From NCBI GenBank assembly GCA_024180945.1, contig JAKSGN010000037.1, forward strand, positions 1,927,501 through 1,991,500: DNA of 64,000 bases, in the 5' to 3' direction. A model generated the notes under the pieces. The model saw only the letters and a program-made list of their open reading frames with translations. It was not told the DNA's origin and did not search any database. This DNA comes from Macrophomina tecta (lineage: Eukaryota > Ascomycota > Dothideomycetes > Botryosphaeriales > Botryosphaeriaceae). Shown here one piece after another: positions 1-13,020 of the stretch. How positions within the stretch are numbered: the first letter of the stretch is position 1; every line of letters begins with the position of its first letter. The position numbers and the translations under genes were made by a program.

Positions 1-2376
1 GCTCTAGACTATTAGTAACGCGGTATATCTCTTTATATCGGGTTAGGTATTTAGTTATTCTTATAAGTATAGCTTTATTCTACTATTACTTATTATCAGT
101 CGTGCTTAACTTTAGGGTGCTATTATATAGTTTTTCTATATCGCTATCGACTAGGTCCTTATTATTAAAAAAAGGCTTTAATAAGCTCTCCCTCTATTCT
201 TAGAATCGTATTAACGTATTATAGCTCCTTAGAATACTAGCCTATAGCATTCTTATTACTCTAGTAAGTAGTATAGTTATTATTATAGTAGACTATCTAG
301 CTAAGCCTCTAATATTTAGGGCTCTAGCTTTCTTCGTATCGCTTATTAAATTTAGCGAAGGGATTTTCTTACTTAGTAACCGTAGAGACTTCTCGGCTTT
401 TTAGTTCTTATATTATAGCCGAGACTTATTTATTCTTCTTAAGATAGTAGTATATCTTTTTCTAAGTCTTACTATAGTAGATATATAGTTCTTTTTTAAA
501 TCTTTATTTTTACTCTAGGGTCTATTCTTTATGTTATTTTTTCTTATAACTATTATTCTTTTTTCTATAGTAGTTATTTCTTTTAGGTGGGTTATTTTAG
601 CGGTTAATATTATCTAGCTCTATAGTATCTTCTTCTTTCTAAGTATATCTAGGGCGCGCTAGGCGCGAAGTATTAGCTCTATAGTTTATCTTATACTTCT
701 TAGATTAGTACTTAAAGAGGCGGTTATCGTATTTAATAGCTAGCTTAATAAGCTTATCTAGGATCTTAGAATCGTCTTATATTAGAAGTTAGTCTTTAAC
801 TCTTTTCTTAAGTCCTCGGTAGTAGTAGTCTATAAAGGCGTAGTTAAACTAGTTATCTAGATATACTATAGTCTTTTAAAATTCTATAGTATAGTCTACT
901 ACTAAGGTCTTCTAGTAGATATTTATAATAGCTTATTAGGCCTTATTAACCTCGTCGAGATCTCCGAAGCTTTACTTAATTTAAGTTATAAAGTACTTAT
1001 AGCTACTAAAGACTTTTTTAGTATTCTTTTTACGTACTTCTAGTTCTTTCTCTATTCGGTCTCTAAGGTAGGGCTCGAACTACTATACCGTAATATCGCG
1101 GAGATAGGTAGCTATGAATATTATCTTTTTATTATTAGTAGAAAAGTCTCTAGAGTTAAAAAAGAAGTATAGATCGAGTTATAAAAAAAAGGTCTAGAGC
1201 TTCTTTTAGTTATTATAGAATAGATCTAGCTTAGCTATCTTCGTACTTCTATTAGAAGGTTAAGCTGTTATTAATACTAAAGTATAAATAGGTATCGAGG
1301 TAGGGGTTATTAAAATAGCTTAGTTATAAAGTTCGCCTATTTATTAATAGAGCTAAGTATTCTCGTTAGTCTACTCCTAGAGTTATCTATATAGTTCGCT
1401 AATCTAGCCTTATATATCTTAAATAACCTAAAAGAGGTCGGCTATAGTTAGCTATAGAGAACCGTTATTATTTATATTAATATCGTTTATTATATTACTT
1501 AGTTAGTATTAAGTATCGGGTAATACTATTTTATTATTAAATATTTTTTTTCTTAAAACTATCTTTTCTTATAAGAATAGTAGTTAAAGTATAATAGTAG
1601 TCTCTTCTACTAGGCTTTAGAATCGCCTAGTAGGGTTAGATAGCTAAAGAGTTTACCTTAAAGAATAAGAAAAGGGTAAAGAATTAGAATAATAGTAGTA
1701 ATTACGTAATATATTAGTATATAGTACGCGTTAGGCTTATTACCTCTAATAGAGTTATATTAGAACTTTAAGTTAACTATAAAGGTTAAAGTACTATCTA
1801 AGAAGTATATCTATATACTATAGAAAAGCTATAATAATCTATAGATTAAGACGACTATTAGATTAGTTATAATATTAGATTATTTTAAGAATTAGATCTT
1901 TACTAAGACTTCTAATCTATAAGTAGATTAGGTAGATTATATATAACTTAGGTGCTAATACCTATTTTTTAGAATCTAACTTTTATATTAATTAAGAGAA
2001 TATTCTACTACTAGACTATTATTTCTTAGATTATATAAGTTATCTAATTTTATTTTATCTATTTCTCTAGTCTAAAGTTAGCTTTTAGGATTTATAATCT
2101 CTCTCTTATTAGTATTCTTCTTCTATAGAAGTTTAACCTAGTTAGTATATCTATAGTCTTATTATATTATATAGGTGTTACTTTCGTATGGGCTTCTATT
2201 ACTATCTTATCTAGACTCGTACGCGCCATCTTTTCTTAAGGCTAGTTTTTCTATATGGGCATACTAGTAGTATAGCTTTATTATTTTTATAGATTTCTAG
2301 CCCCTACGGTGTCTTTTCCTATACGGGCTTTCCGCCTGTGGGGTTATAAAACCCTTATGCCCTAGGGTTCGTAATA
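1..2376 (-). mobile_element. Ty3/Gypsy-like element, family B (5' part, runs off the left edge), RIP-mutated
   Basis: Minus-strand LTR retrotransposon. The 5' LTR lies at 1590-2376 and the leader and gag side at 1-1589, so the pol part is outside the window. Immediately next to the LTR, minus-strand reading gives a leader (CTTTAACTACTATTCTTATA) that also follows the family A LTRs at 54278 and 55210, which places the primer-binding region here. No frame is open: nearly all CA/TG steps have become TA, leaving stops everywhere. The assignment of 600-1550 to gag rests on position and on a repeat-like resemblance to the gag side of the element at 46960-54757, not on a recognised domain. Confidence 0.6.
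1590..2376 (-). repeat. Family B LTR (about 787 bp)
   Basis: Read on the minus strand it begins TATTACGAACCCTAG (TGTTACG before RIP) and ends ...GACTACTATTATA. Recognisable family B LTR ends recur near 17860, at 18420 (same orientation) and at 8179-8268 (opposite orientation), all with a conserved core around CTAGGCTTTAGAATCGCCTAG, itself a near-perfect inverted repeat. The TG...CA ends have become TA...TA by RIP. Confidence 0.6.
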
Positions 2377-5300
2377 ATTACGTCGATTACTATACTATAT
2401 AGAGCGTTAAAATACTTCTTTATTTACCCGAGAAATAGCTACCTTAGAGAAAGAGAAATAATTAGAGCAAAAGACTATAGCTTAAGAGAAGTAAAAGCCT
2501 TAGAATATTTCTATAGATTTAAATAATAAGACTAGCTTATTACGTTTATCTACCAGGTCTTTAGGCGGTAGATACGTACTTAGGTTTAGTAGTATACTTA
2601 AGAAGTCTCTTAATCATTATTAAATAGCCTTAACCCCGCCTCTTAGGTTTACGTCGTAGGAGAATACTCTAGGTTTAAACGATTAGAGTTTTATTAGTAG
2701 TATTTCTATATAAGTCCTTCGTAGTTAAGGTAAGAGACTAGTTTCTATAAAAGTTTTTAAAAATTTTTAGCGGGGTCTATTTCTTTCTATTTAATAAGAT
2801 ACTTATATTAACTATTAATCTAGTCTTTATTAAGGATTTTCTCTACTAACTATTCTCTATTAGTATTATTAGGGTATATTTTAATTTCTAGATTAGATTT
2901 AGCATTACTATATATAGGTTTAAGTAAAGAGATATAGAAAACTAGATATATATCTACTTATTTTAGTAATTTAAGTTTAAAGAAAATAGATAAAAATTTT
3001 TTCTTAATTTAGTAGGGTTTAATTTTCTTATAGTCTAATTTATTATTTAATTATATAGTTTTAATATTTTTTCTAAGAAGCTAGACTTTATTTTTTTTTT
3101 TAGAAGCGGCGATACCTAGCGCTATTTATCGTAGTATATAGCTATTTAATATATAGTAAATTTAATATCTCGAGCTAGTTTTTAGTATAATTCGCGTAGC
3201 TAATCTACCCTAAGTATAGCTTTTTAGGTAAGTATTTCGCAGATCTAGAGTTCTCTAAAGATAGTAGAATTAAAACTATAGTTAGCGTAGAAGAATATAG
3301 TTTATATAGCTTCTATTAATATACTATTATATATATATTAGGCTAGTAGTAGGAGTTTAACCTAGTTATTTTATCTATAGTTTAGATAGAATCTTAGGTA
3401 CTACTCTAGCATCTAGTTAGTTTATTCTATTTATTTATTAGTTTACGGGTATACTATTATTAATATCTTATATTTAGTTTCTAGTTTATAGACTAAGGTT
3501 TACTAGAACTTAGCTTTAAATCGTAGGTTTTAGTTTATAATTAGTTCCTTAGATATTCTATAGTAGATAAAAATATATCTAAGAAAGAGATAGGCGTAGC
3601 CCTTTACTCTAATTTTTTTATTAAAAGAAATAAAGTATATCTATTTTATTAGATAGTCGACGATAACTAGAATAGCGTTATATTATATTTTAGTTATAGG
3701 GTCTACTAAAATTAGTAGGTTAGTAATAAAGTCTATTATAACTAATTTCTAGGGTTTAGTTAGCGTTATAATAAGCTATAGCTATTTATATAGTATATAT
3801 TAGACCGCTTTATTCTTTATATATTCTTTATATTTCTAGATAACTTTTTTTACTATTTTTCTTATTTAGAAAAAATAGAAGTATCTTATAAGTTGTTTTA
3901 AGGTTTTTATTATTTCTAGGTATTTGTAAACTACGAATTCGTAGTATTCCTTAGTTAGTTATTTACGTAGAGGTATTAGTACGTAGATTTTTTTATAGAA
4001 TAGTATATTATATCTATAATCTTAGACTAGGTTGGGGTTATTATATTCGGGGGTATTTATTCGTTATAGTAGTTTCTAGAATAGTAGGTTATTATTATAT
4101 TTTCTTTAGATAATTTATTTTTAAGTAGTAGTATTATTTTTTTTTATTTACTATTTCTTTTATAGTTTCTTTTAGTATAGGTATAGATTCTTCGTCTTAT
4201 AGTTTCTTATTATCTTTAGATTTTTATTTAGGTATTAGGGCTCTTAGAAGTTTATTATTATTAATAGAGCTTTCTAGTTTTATAATAGATACTAGTATTT
4301 ATTCTTTTTATAGTACGTTAAGTTCTTTAATAATTTAGGGGCGGTTAGGGTCTAATATACTATTATTATTTTATCTAAGTACTACTAGTAATAATTTTAG
4401 CTTTTCTTCTACGTAATTAGCTCTACAACTAAGTATATTCGCTTTACTATTTTTATTTTCTTTATAGTAGTAGATCTTAAAGTAGAAGAAGATAAGTTAT
4501 TTTACCTATTATACTTATCTTCTATTTAATATCTTAGTAGTTATAAATTATCCTAGGTTTTATAATCTAAGTATACTATAATTTCGTAGTTAGCTTTCTT
4601 AAGGTAATATCCCTATTTCTTAAATACTATAATAATCGCGAGTAGTTTTTTATTATATATCTTATAGTTAAGTTCTATAGATAATATTTTATAAGAGTAG
4701 TACGCGATAGAATATAATCTTTTCTTATTATCTAGCTAGCTAAGAGTAGCGCTAATAGCGTAGTTAGATATATTAGTTTCGAGATAAAAGGGCTTATTAA
4801 AATTAAATATAATTAATATAGGGGCTTCTATAAAGGCTCTTTTAAATTAGTTAAACGCTTTTTATTATAGTTCTTTCTAGGCGAATAAGGTATTCTTTCG
4901 GGTAAGTTAAATTAGTAGTTTAGCTATATAGAAGTATCGTTTAATAAACCGCTAATAAAAGTTAGTAAACTCTAAAAAAACTTATACTTCTTTAATATTT
5001 CTTAGTTTAGGCTATTTTAGAATATTTTTTATCTTTCTTAGATCTATAACTACTTTTTCTAGTTCGATAATAAAGCCTAGGAATTTAACCTTCTAGGTAT
5101 AGAAGATATATTTTTTCGGTTTAACTAAGAGGCTATATTCGAGTAGTTTTTAAAGAATCTTAGATACGTATTTCTTATATTCTTCTAGGGTTTCCGAGTA
5201 AATTAGAATATCGTTAAGATAAGCTATATAAAATCTATCTAGGTATTTTCGTAGGATGTAGTTAACGAGGACTTAGAACGTAGTAGAAATATTAGTAAGT

Positions 5301-8178
5301 CTAAAGAGTATTACTAAATATTTATATAGGCTATACTAAATTTAAAATATAGTTTTTTATTTATATTATTCTTTAATTTAGATAAGGTAGTATTCGTTCT
5401 ATAGGTCTTGTTTAGTAAAAAACTATACTTTTAAGAGGTGATCTCTTAGTTCGTTAATATAGAATAGAGGATAGCGGTTCTTAATAGTAATATTATTTAA
5501 AGATCTATAATCTACGTAAAGATATAACTTATCTTCTAGTTTTAGTATAAAGAGAATGGGTAATTCTACTAAAGACTAAGAGAATTAGATATATTCTTTT
5601 TTTAGTAATAGATCTAGGTATTCTCTTATCGCTTATAATTCTTTTTCTAATATTAGGTATAATGGCCTAAATCGAGGTTTAGTATTTAGTTTTAGATTAA
5701 TCTTATAGTTTTATAGTTAGTATTTTAGTAGTGTATTTTTAATCTTTTCTCTAAAAATCTCCTTAAACTAGTAGTATTTCTTAGAAACGCCGTTAAGATA
5801 TTATTTATATATTCTAGTAGAATTATCTTCTTTTACGGGTATTAGGTAGTCTAGTTCTTCTTATCTAGTAGCGCTAATCTATTAGATTTATTCTATATTT
5901 ATAGTAGTAGGGTGGTACTATATTATTCTAATTACTTACTTCTTTTTTTATATTCTTTCTAGTATAGCTTTCGAGATTAGGCTTATATAGGTAATAGATT
6001 TAGCTATAGTATATAGTTTCTATTCTAGTTCTTTTTAATTTTATTCTCTAGACTTAAGAATAATTTCTTTATTATTCTAGTTATATTATACTTTCTATTT
6101 CTTTTACTAAGGGATACCGCGAATAATATTATACTTAGAAATCTTAATAATATCTAGATAGATACGTTCTCTATAGTCTTTATATTTAAGAATTAGTCTT
6201 AGGGTTTTAATAATTATTTTTCTATCTCTAAAGAAGCTAGATAATCTATTAACTATTCTTAGCTAATAGAGTTAGTTCTTTTCTTAGGCTTTAGATTAGC
6301 TTTTTCTATAAATTAGTTTAAGACGTAGTTTCCTTATAATACTAAGTTAATAAGGGTAAGCGCTCGGCGTCTATTAATCTTTATTATAATAACCTAGTAG
6401 TTTTCGTATTCTATAAAGTCCCCTTTATTTTCTAGTAGGTATTCTATAGTTTTTCCGGTTAATACTACTATAGTTCTATAGGGTAGGGGGCTCGCCTACT
6501 ATAGTCCTAGTTTAGTAGGCATTTCTAGTTTTTTAGATAATACCCGCTAATATTCTTAGCTTCTTAGTAAGTTAGGTAGGCTTTAATACTATAGATAAAC
6601 TAGTAGAGAGTATTATAATTAAGAGTTTTAAATTATTCTTTAGTAGTTAAGATAGTTCTTTTATTATTAGTCTATTAATTACTAGTCTACTTATCTAGAT
6701 AGTTTCTACTAATATATCTATACTTTCTATAGTAAAAGTAAAGACTCTTTTTACATTAGTATTATTTTTCTTTTAGTGCTAGCCGGGGGATTCTTTATTA
6801 GTTAGTATCTAGGTCTATAGAGTCCCCTAGTAGTAGACTATTATAGAATTAGGTAGTATTAATAGTATTTCTAGAAAATCTTCCTGTCTCCCGGAAGCGA
6901 TTATATATGCATAAGTTAATTTAGATTATAGTACGTACTATTTCCTAGTACGTAGTAGATAGCTTAGTATAGGCGAATTTATTTTTAATATAGTTCTTAA
7001 GTCCCTTATAGTAGAGTATATATAAGACCTCATTATTCTATTTAAGGTATAAGGTATATAGTCGAAACTAAGTAGTATAGTTAATAGCTAATTTAGTTTA
7101 TTTTAGATAATAGATTTAATAGGCGGCATTTTAGTAGTAATTCTTATTATTAAACGTAGTATATAGTGCCTCGGTAAATTTTTTAAAACTATTAATAATT
7201 TCTTTAGTTTCTTTATATAGCTTAGCGCTATTCTAGTTAATCTAGTATAGTTTGAACTATTTAGTAGTATTACCCCTTAGATAGAAGCTAGCGAATAGTA
7301 CCTTCTAGATATTATCTTAAAAGAAGATTCGATATATATAAAAGTACGTTTAGATTTATTATAGAAATTCGTCTAGTTATTCTCTAGCCCTATTAAATAT
7401 ATCCGGGGCCTTAATTTTTAGTTTAAAGACTAGAGGTTCGACTAGGTCTACGGGTTTAGAATTTAAGGTGGGTCCTTACGTAACTTTCTAATTAGTTATC
7501 GGGGTCTATATTAGATAGATAGTCGTAGGAGTTAGGTTTTAGATTAGGCGAGCTATTTATTTAGATTACTCTCGTTAGCTAAGTTTAAGGTGCTATATAG
7601 TAGTTTAAAGATTCTAAATAAGCCTATATAGGACCTACATAGGGTCTTAAGGTTAAGACTAGGGTAGGGGTTATTTCTTAGTTATAGGCACATCTTCCCC
7701 TTAGGGGTTATACTAGGGTGGAAAATTCTTGTTATTTATAGTTAGTATTCTTTACTAGGTAATTACCTCCGGTGCCTATAGAGTAGTAGTTAAAGTATTA
7801 CGCCGTTACTCTTTCTAAGGGAGGTCGGGCATATCGTCGGGTAGCGTAGGTTTTTAGGGGGTAGTAGTAGTAGATAGGGGAGGGTCGTACGTAATATTAG
7901 GGTAAGAATTAATTAATAAGTTAACTATAGAGGTCCTATCTACTATAAACGAGTATACTCTATATACTATAGAAAATAGTAGTTGTGACCGCTAGCTATA
8001 ACTGCGGTAGTTCTAGTAGTTAGGTTAAGTAGTTAGGCCTTAGCGTTATAACCACGGTATTATTACTAAGTTATTAAGGTAGTTACGGGTGTCTTATATC
8101 TTAGCTGTATTATACTAGTAGATTTAATTTTCTCTAGCTTAGCGCTTTCTCTTCTTCTCTTCTTACTACGCCGTAATA
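2377..8178 (-). mobile_element. Ty3/Gypsy element, family C, minus strand, RIP-mutated
   Basis: Gag-pol order on the minus strand with the 5' LTR at 7796-8178, gag roughly 6900-7500, reverse transcriptase about 4900-5700 and integrase about 3400-4000. At 5200-5226 the RT active-site box reads AYLNDILIY, where Gypsy elements have YLDD: the first Asp is Asn, a G-to-A change. Integrase-core sequence reads like VIDFITNL...DPIT...NAILVIVDYL near 3620-3790. Stops are frequent in every frame. Its internal sequence matches the plus-strand element at 22849-34650. I could not find its 3' LTR; the left end abuts the family B LTR at 2376. Confidence 0.75.
7796..8178 (-). repeat. Family C LTR (383 bp)
   Basis: Minus-strand sequence matches the little-mutated solo LTR at 41350-41716, including the 3' part around TTAATTAATTCTTACCCTAATATT and the end AAAGAGTAACGGCGTAATA, followed by the leader CTTTAACTACTACTC. 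Confidence 0.7.
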
Positions 8179-8268
8179 TTATTCTTCTCTTATTCTTTAA
8201 GGTAAACCCTTTAGCTATCTAATCCTACTAGGCGATTCTAAAGCCTAGTAGAAGAGGCTACTATTATA
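8179..8268 (+). repeat. Family B LTR fragment (3' end)
   Basis: A 90-bp piece matching, in inverse orientation, the end of the LTR at 1590-2376: TTCTTTAAGG, then AGCTATCTAATCCTACTAGG, then GAAGAGGCTACTATTATA. It lies between a family C LTR and a family A tail, so it is a remnant left by nesting. Confidence 0.5.
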
Positions 8269-8278
8269 CTAGATTAGT

Positions 8279-8996
8279 TTTTTAAGTAAGTAATTTTTAA
8301 CTATTTTTAACTCTAAGATAAGATTCTAAGCTTATTTTTAAAATTTTTAATATTTATAGAGCCTTAAGCTTAACTAAGCTAGGTAATAAAAATTCTATTA
8401 GTATTTAAATACCTCTATTTAATCTTTATTTATAATAATTACTATATTAAAAAAATAAAGAAATTTAGTTATTTTATTTATTTAGCTATAGAATTCTTTA
8501 GACTAAAGAATCTTAAAGGGGGGAATAGTATTATAGTATAGCCTTTATAGAATAGAAAATAGATAGAATAAAAATATACAGTAGAATATAGATATATACT
8601 ATAGAAAAATCTATAAAAAAAAGTTATATAAATTATATAATAATAAATATTAATCTATATATTCTTATCTAGGTAAATATAGATTATTAGATTAACTCTC
8701 TTTTAATCTCTATAATCTATCTTCTATAGAGATAGATTAATAGAATTAATACTAGGTTATAGATACTTATCTATAAGTATATAAACTATACTCTTTAGAT
8801 AGCTTTAAACTTTATAGTTAACTCTAATAATAGAGTTTAGACTTTATTGGTAACACGGTCTTTATATATAGTACTTAGTTCTATTACGTGCTTAACTTGC
8901 TCTCACCCTCTTCTTGTACCCACTTAAGGAAACCCTCGATAGGTTTTCTCCCTCTTTGGTGTTTGGATCCTTAGAGGCAGAGGCCCGCTCATTACA
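8279..8996 (+). mobile_element. Family A Gypsy element, 3' tail plus 3' LTR
   Basis: The LTR spans 8529-8996 (468 bp; the complete 3' copy at 62438-62904 is 467 bp). It is preceded by the polypurine tract AAAGGGGGGAATAG, as at 62424-62437. Only a short internal tail remains to its left. The LTR ends in unmutated CATTACA, and its last 160 bp or so (from about 8840) still contain many CA/TG dinucleotides, whereas the first 300 bp are strongly RIP-mutated. The flank to the right is transposase coding sequence. Confidence 0.75.
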
Positions 8997-9367
8997 GATA
9001 GCTTACCAATGCTAATAAATAAAGCGCTAAATCGGCTTGCTAAGGGGGCTTAAATAATGGCGCATTTGGCTATTCTTTTATAGGCGGAAGTCGCGAATCT
9101 TTAAAAGGTAAATAAGGCGGTAACACGACGCAAAAGGCGCTAGAGAAAGCGGATTTAGAAGCGAGAGGCCCTTAGAGTTCAGGAGGGGGGGCGGGGTAGG
9201 ATCTAATAGATGAAGCTGCTGTCAATCAGCAGATTTCGTAGGAAATGCGTTAAAATGATGCGCAACCGGGTGGGCCTATGACGAAGCGACGGCGATGTAG
9301 GCAATGCGGCGAAACTGGACATAATTCTCGTACATGTTCAAAAGGTGCGGAAACGACTATAGAATAG
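8997..9367 (+). pseudogene. Pogo/Fot1-like (DDE) transposase, C-terminal remnant with CCHC knuckle
   Basis: One frame runs to a TAG stop at 9365-9367 and carries, at 9296-9337, a perfect zinc knuckle CRQCGETGHNSRTC (C-X2-C-X4-H-X4-C) preceded by the basic stretch TKRRR. This is the usual C-terminus of fungal Fot1/pogo-family transposases. Upstream the same frame holds several TAA/TAG codons that are explained by CAG/CAA-to-TAG/TAA changes (for example between QQIS and EMR). The 5' part is cut off by the family A LTR ending at 8996. It acted, when functional, in cut-and-paste transposition in the nucleus. Confidence is high for the knuckle and moderate for the family. Confidence 0.65.
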
Positions 9368-10840
9368 AATGTACATTATAGATTTATTAAGCATTGTGGA
9401 TTTATCTAGGCTTAAAGTGGTTGGGTTCTGGCGAGGTGGCTTACTCGCTTGTGGGATACGTTATAAGTATTCTTAAATTTTATATATATCTAACAACGCG
9501 TTGGGCGAGTAATCAAGTATTCGTGCTTTCGAAGTTGCGGAGTGGTGGTGGAAATTTTGAAAGTTTGCTACTGACAGTTAAGCTGCAGAGCCCAGTACGT
9601 TACGTCGAAGTTATTTGAAGATGATAGGTCAATTTCTCATTCGAAATGACCCGCAGAGCGCCCCGTCGGTAGATCTATATCTTAGCAAATCCTCTTAACG
9701 CTTGGTAAAAATCAAGCAACGAATGGAGATCGTTATTTGCGGTTACACTTTATCTCCCAGGTGACACGTGTGAGTGGATTTTGGCGGCTTACGCAGGCGG
9801 GGTGGCGGAGTAACGAGTTAAAATCTCCAAGCCAACCTATGCCAGGCCAGATTGGTAAAGCCGCAATCACCACCCACGCCCACCCACAACCAAAACAAGG
9901 TTTCCCTGATGCTTATGGGTGAGGGCACCGTGATAGAGGCGCTGAGTCTCGGTGTCCTGCTCCTGGCTTGGACGAGAGACCCATCTTGGCTGGCTTCTTT
10001 GGTGCCAGGCGTGGTGTCTTTGGTCCGGCCTGACTCCCTTCACGCCTGCCGTATCTGAACCAAGCTCGCGGTCTGCTGCTCATGGCGCCGGGCACGCTGC
10101 GCGCGATCGGCGATTCGGGTATATTAGTTTAGACGCACACCGTGGCTTTTGTCCTTTTTGGGGCAGTGGACAGGTCACACGACACCGCAGGAACAAGGCA
10201 GGCAGTAAAATACGCCACAGTTTGCGACAGAGCGACGACGCGGCGTCATGCTCGGGGGGACGTAAGCAGCACGTAGGAGCTGCGGACTGGTTCTTGAGCG
10301 GCAGGATGCGAAATGAGATCTAAGACTATGGCGAGTAATATGAAAAGTCTTTTCAGACATGTCGCGGTTTGGGCATGGTGTTGAGCAAGGACAGGAAAGG
10401 GACGCGATTTGCCATTTGGATGAGTGGATTCTTCCGGGCTCATAAGCGAATACGGGGGGGCCCATCGGGCAGATGTTGGGCCGTGGCGGTGCGCTAAGAT
10501 GCTTAGGATTGCTTAAAAGGATGCGGATCTTTCCAATTCGCCAAGTTTTGGATCTAAACGACCAATCAGCCCATCACCGGTTGTCACAGTGCGTCGTCAT
10601 CCAGCTAAGCCTTGACTACGAACGTAGTGAAAGCTTGCCTAAGAATAACATCAACTAATCGCGGAGCAAGCTAAAGATAACGGTTCGTGACTGTTCGCTT
10701 AACGTACTGTCCTTATCCTCGCCAGTGACAGAGTTTGAGGCTCGCAACTCTACTTTGCTCATGCGCCCTCAACGACTTGGGCATTGGTACATCTTGCTGC
10801 TGGCTAACCGTCGTTCCATCTTTCGTGCTTGAGGGATAAC
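9368..10840. other. GC-normal region, no gene recognised
   Basis: Short overlapping open frames occur on both strands (the longest is 123 codons at 9952-10323, +), but none shows a domain, a coherent splice structure or a frame that reads better than its opposite strand. The interval may contain the 3' end of the transposon left of 9367 and the promoter of the PAP2 gene that starts at 10841. Confidence 0.4.
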
Positions 10841-12159
10841 ATGGCTCTCAAGGATACACCGGTGTCGGCTCTATTAGTCGCGTCTTATGTTGTCGATTGG
10901 ATTGTCATCATGTGTGTATTCCAGAATCAACAAGCGTCATGTATTCATTTATATATTTAGAGCCGTTTTCGCGGTCGGTACCGTAGTCTCGTCTATAAAG
11001 CCCAATGAACGACCATTCTCTCTCGTTAATACTAAGATATCCTATCCATACGTTACCTACGAGACCGTCTCGCTTAGAGTTCTAGTTATCGTATCACTCT
11101 TAGCTCTAGATAAAATTAATCCTCCTTATATCTCTTATTCTCGTGCCGCGAACTACTGCTAATAACAAGGCTTCTCTCTTCTTAAGGTAGCGCGTAAAGT
11201 TCTTGAAATTGCATATAAGATAGTTAGGCCTTGCTTTACCCCTAGCGATAGCGTTCTTCTTTATAAACGGTATAAAGAATCTCTTCGGAAAGCCTCAGCC
11301 CGACATAATTAGTTAATATAGTTCCGACATTAGCCAGCTATCCAAGTATATTATTAATAGAGTAGGTAACTCGCTATCCAAAGGGACTTCTCTCGTCTCA
11401 GCTAGTATATGCCAAACTAAGGGATCTATGCTCGAGGATAGGTTCCGAAGTTTTCTTAGCGGGCAGTCCTTATATAAGCCTACATTATACTTGCTCCGAA
11501 CCCGGTTTATTTCTAAAGAGGCGTCGATAGTATTCTTCGCCGGTCTGGGACATCTTCCTCTATTCATTTGCTCAAAGTGTCGTATCACTCTACACATATT
11601 TCCTCTAATTTCAATCATCAGTTAGCTTATTATATAATGGAAAGGTCTAATATCGAGGTTATTACAAGATGCGCGGCGGGAGTCTAGCCATAGCGACGGA
11701 GGGCGCTTAGCCAGGGACAACACAGCCTCGTTACCGGAAAGCCATCACGATAAGGCAGCCTCCCCGCCTATCTATTTGTGGTTCATCGCTGTCGTTCCAG
11801 TTAGCCGCGGCAGTATACATCTCCTCGACTCGGTTCTCGGATTTTCGACACAACGGGTTCGACACCACGGGTTCAACACTCTCTTCGGCTCGCTTATGGG
11901 CATCATCAGCGCGTGGTTCAGTGTCCAATAGTACCACATGCCTATAAGCTCTGGCAATGGATGGTCTTAGTCCCCTAGGAGCCGTAGTCGAGCATTCGGA
12001 AGAGGCGTTGGCTCGAATAGCTATAGGAACTACGATAGCTGGTTCACTATAAAGCCGGTTAAGCGCAGAAAGGATAAGGATTTAGAAAGTAGCAGCGGAG
12101 CCTCAGCACGAAGGCTTACCGATGCCACTCCCTCTATAAATAATCAGCATATGCATTAA
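10841..12159 (+). pseudogene. PAP2-family lipid phosphate phosphatase, decayed
   Basis: A fungal membrane PAP2 (lipid phosphate phosphatase-like) gene can be followed end to end in broken frames. Exon 1 is 10841-10911 (starts MALKDTPVSALLVASYVVDW), intron 10912-10960 (GTGTGT...TTTAG), then SSIKPNERPFSLVNTKISYP at about 10990-11050, LGLALPLAIAFFFINGIKN at 11224-11280, FGKPQPD (to 11304), a DRFRSFLSGQS box near 11440-11470, FFAGLGHLPLFICSKC at 11537-11584, and a C-terminal RHHGFNTLFGSLMGIISAWF segment near 11860-11920. Stops sit at 11221, 11314, 11929 and 11968. The last TAA is at 12157. Active members dephosphorylate lipid phosphates in membranes; this copy lacks key catalytic residues (see findings). 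It is a pseudogene by several independent lesions, although unannotated introns could explain some gaps. Confidence 0.75.
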
Positions 12160-13020
12160 CCCCAAGATATCGAGCTATCTAATCTCAGCGGCTTCCTATA
12201 TGCTAGTCGTAAGTTCTACTTGCAGCAACCGCAGAGCGGACCATAGATATAAGGGCCACATTACAACTTAATCGGGACAGGCTAGCGAAGCGAGTAGTAT
12301 GAACGAAAGAGAGTTCCTGAGGATCAAATCAATACGTACATTACCTCCTCGCTATGGGTTGCTTTATTTGGAGGGCCCTAAAGCTAAATTCGCGCACCTA
12401 CGTCCCGAGGAAGATTTGAGACGCGCGTCTTTTCAGCCTTCGGTATCACGAATCGAGCGCCTAATACTATACTTGAGTTAGAACAAGTGACGTGACAGCT
12501 TATTCAGTAGTAATGGGATGAATTGGCCTTCTGTTGGAGGAGGGGGATATACTCTGTGCGAAGTGATGCCTGTATGCTGTTTTGAAGATAGAATTGGTCT
12601 CGCTGTGCGCTTTGACTGCCGAGTCGCTCACGTCCCTCTCACCTTCTATCCCCTTTTCCGCCACCGTTTTTGATTGTTCCAAAGCTGATACTGAATGGAG
12701 CTACTGGATGATGAAGTGCATTGCGTCTGGAGCTGAAGCATGCAACGGAATGCAGCTGCGCCATGCAAATTCATAGACAAATCTGCGTCTAGATAAACAA
12801 AAATTCAGTGTTGGATGCGCAGTTAAGCTTACTATGAACAATGCCAGCCCAGACGGAAGACGGAGCGACATATGCACTGCCATTTCTACGACTTTTGTTC
12901 ATGGCGGAAGCATCTCAAAACATCGGCGAAAACTAGTGGATAGCACAGAAACGTGCAAACCGTTTATACATGTGATGATATATGCACAGATATATACAGA
13001 ACGTTAATACACGAAAAAAC
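12160..13020. other. No gene recognised
   Basis: Between the PAP2 remnant and the simple repeat at 13021. A few open frames of 60-64 codons occur (for example 12299-12481, +) without recognisable motifs. The stretch from 12700 to 13000 is GC-normal and not RIP-like, and may be ordinary intergenic DNA. Confidence 0.4.

Noticed and set aside
2377..2770. 3' LTR of the minus-strand family C element next to 2377
   Set aside because: Only about 12 bases (ATTACGTCGATTAC) resemble the LTR end; the rest does not match the other family C LTRs.
9952..10323. 123-codon plus-strand frame, and overlapping minus-strand frames at 10175-10465
   Set aside because: Trp/Ser/Gly/Arg-rich without motifs; several strands and frames are open at once in GC-rich DNA.
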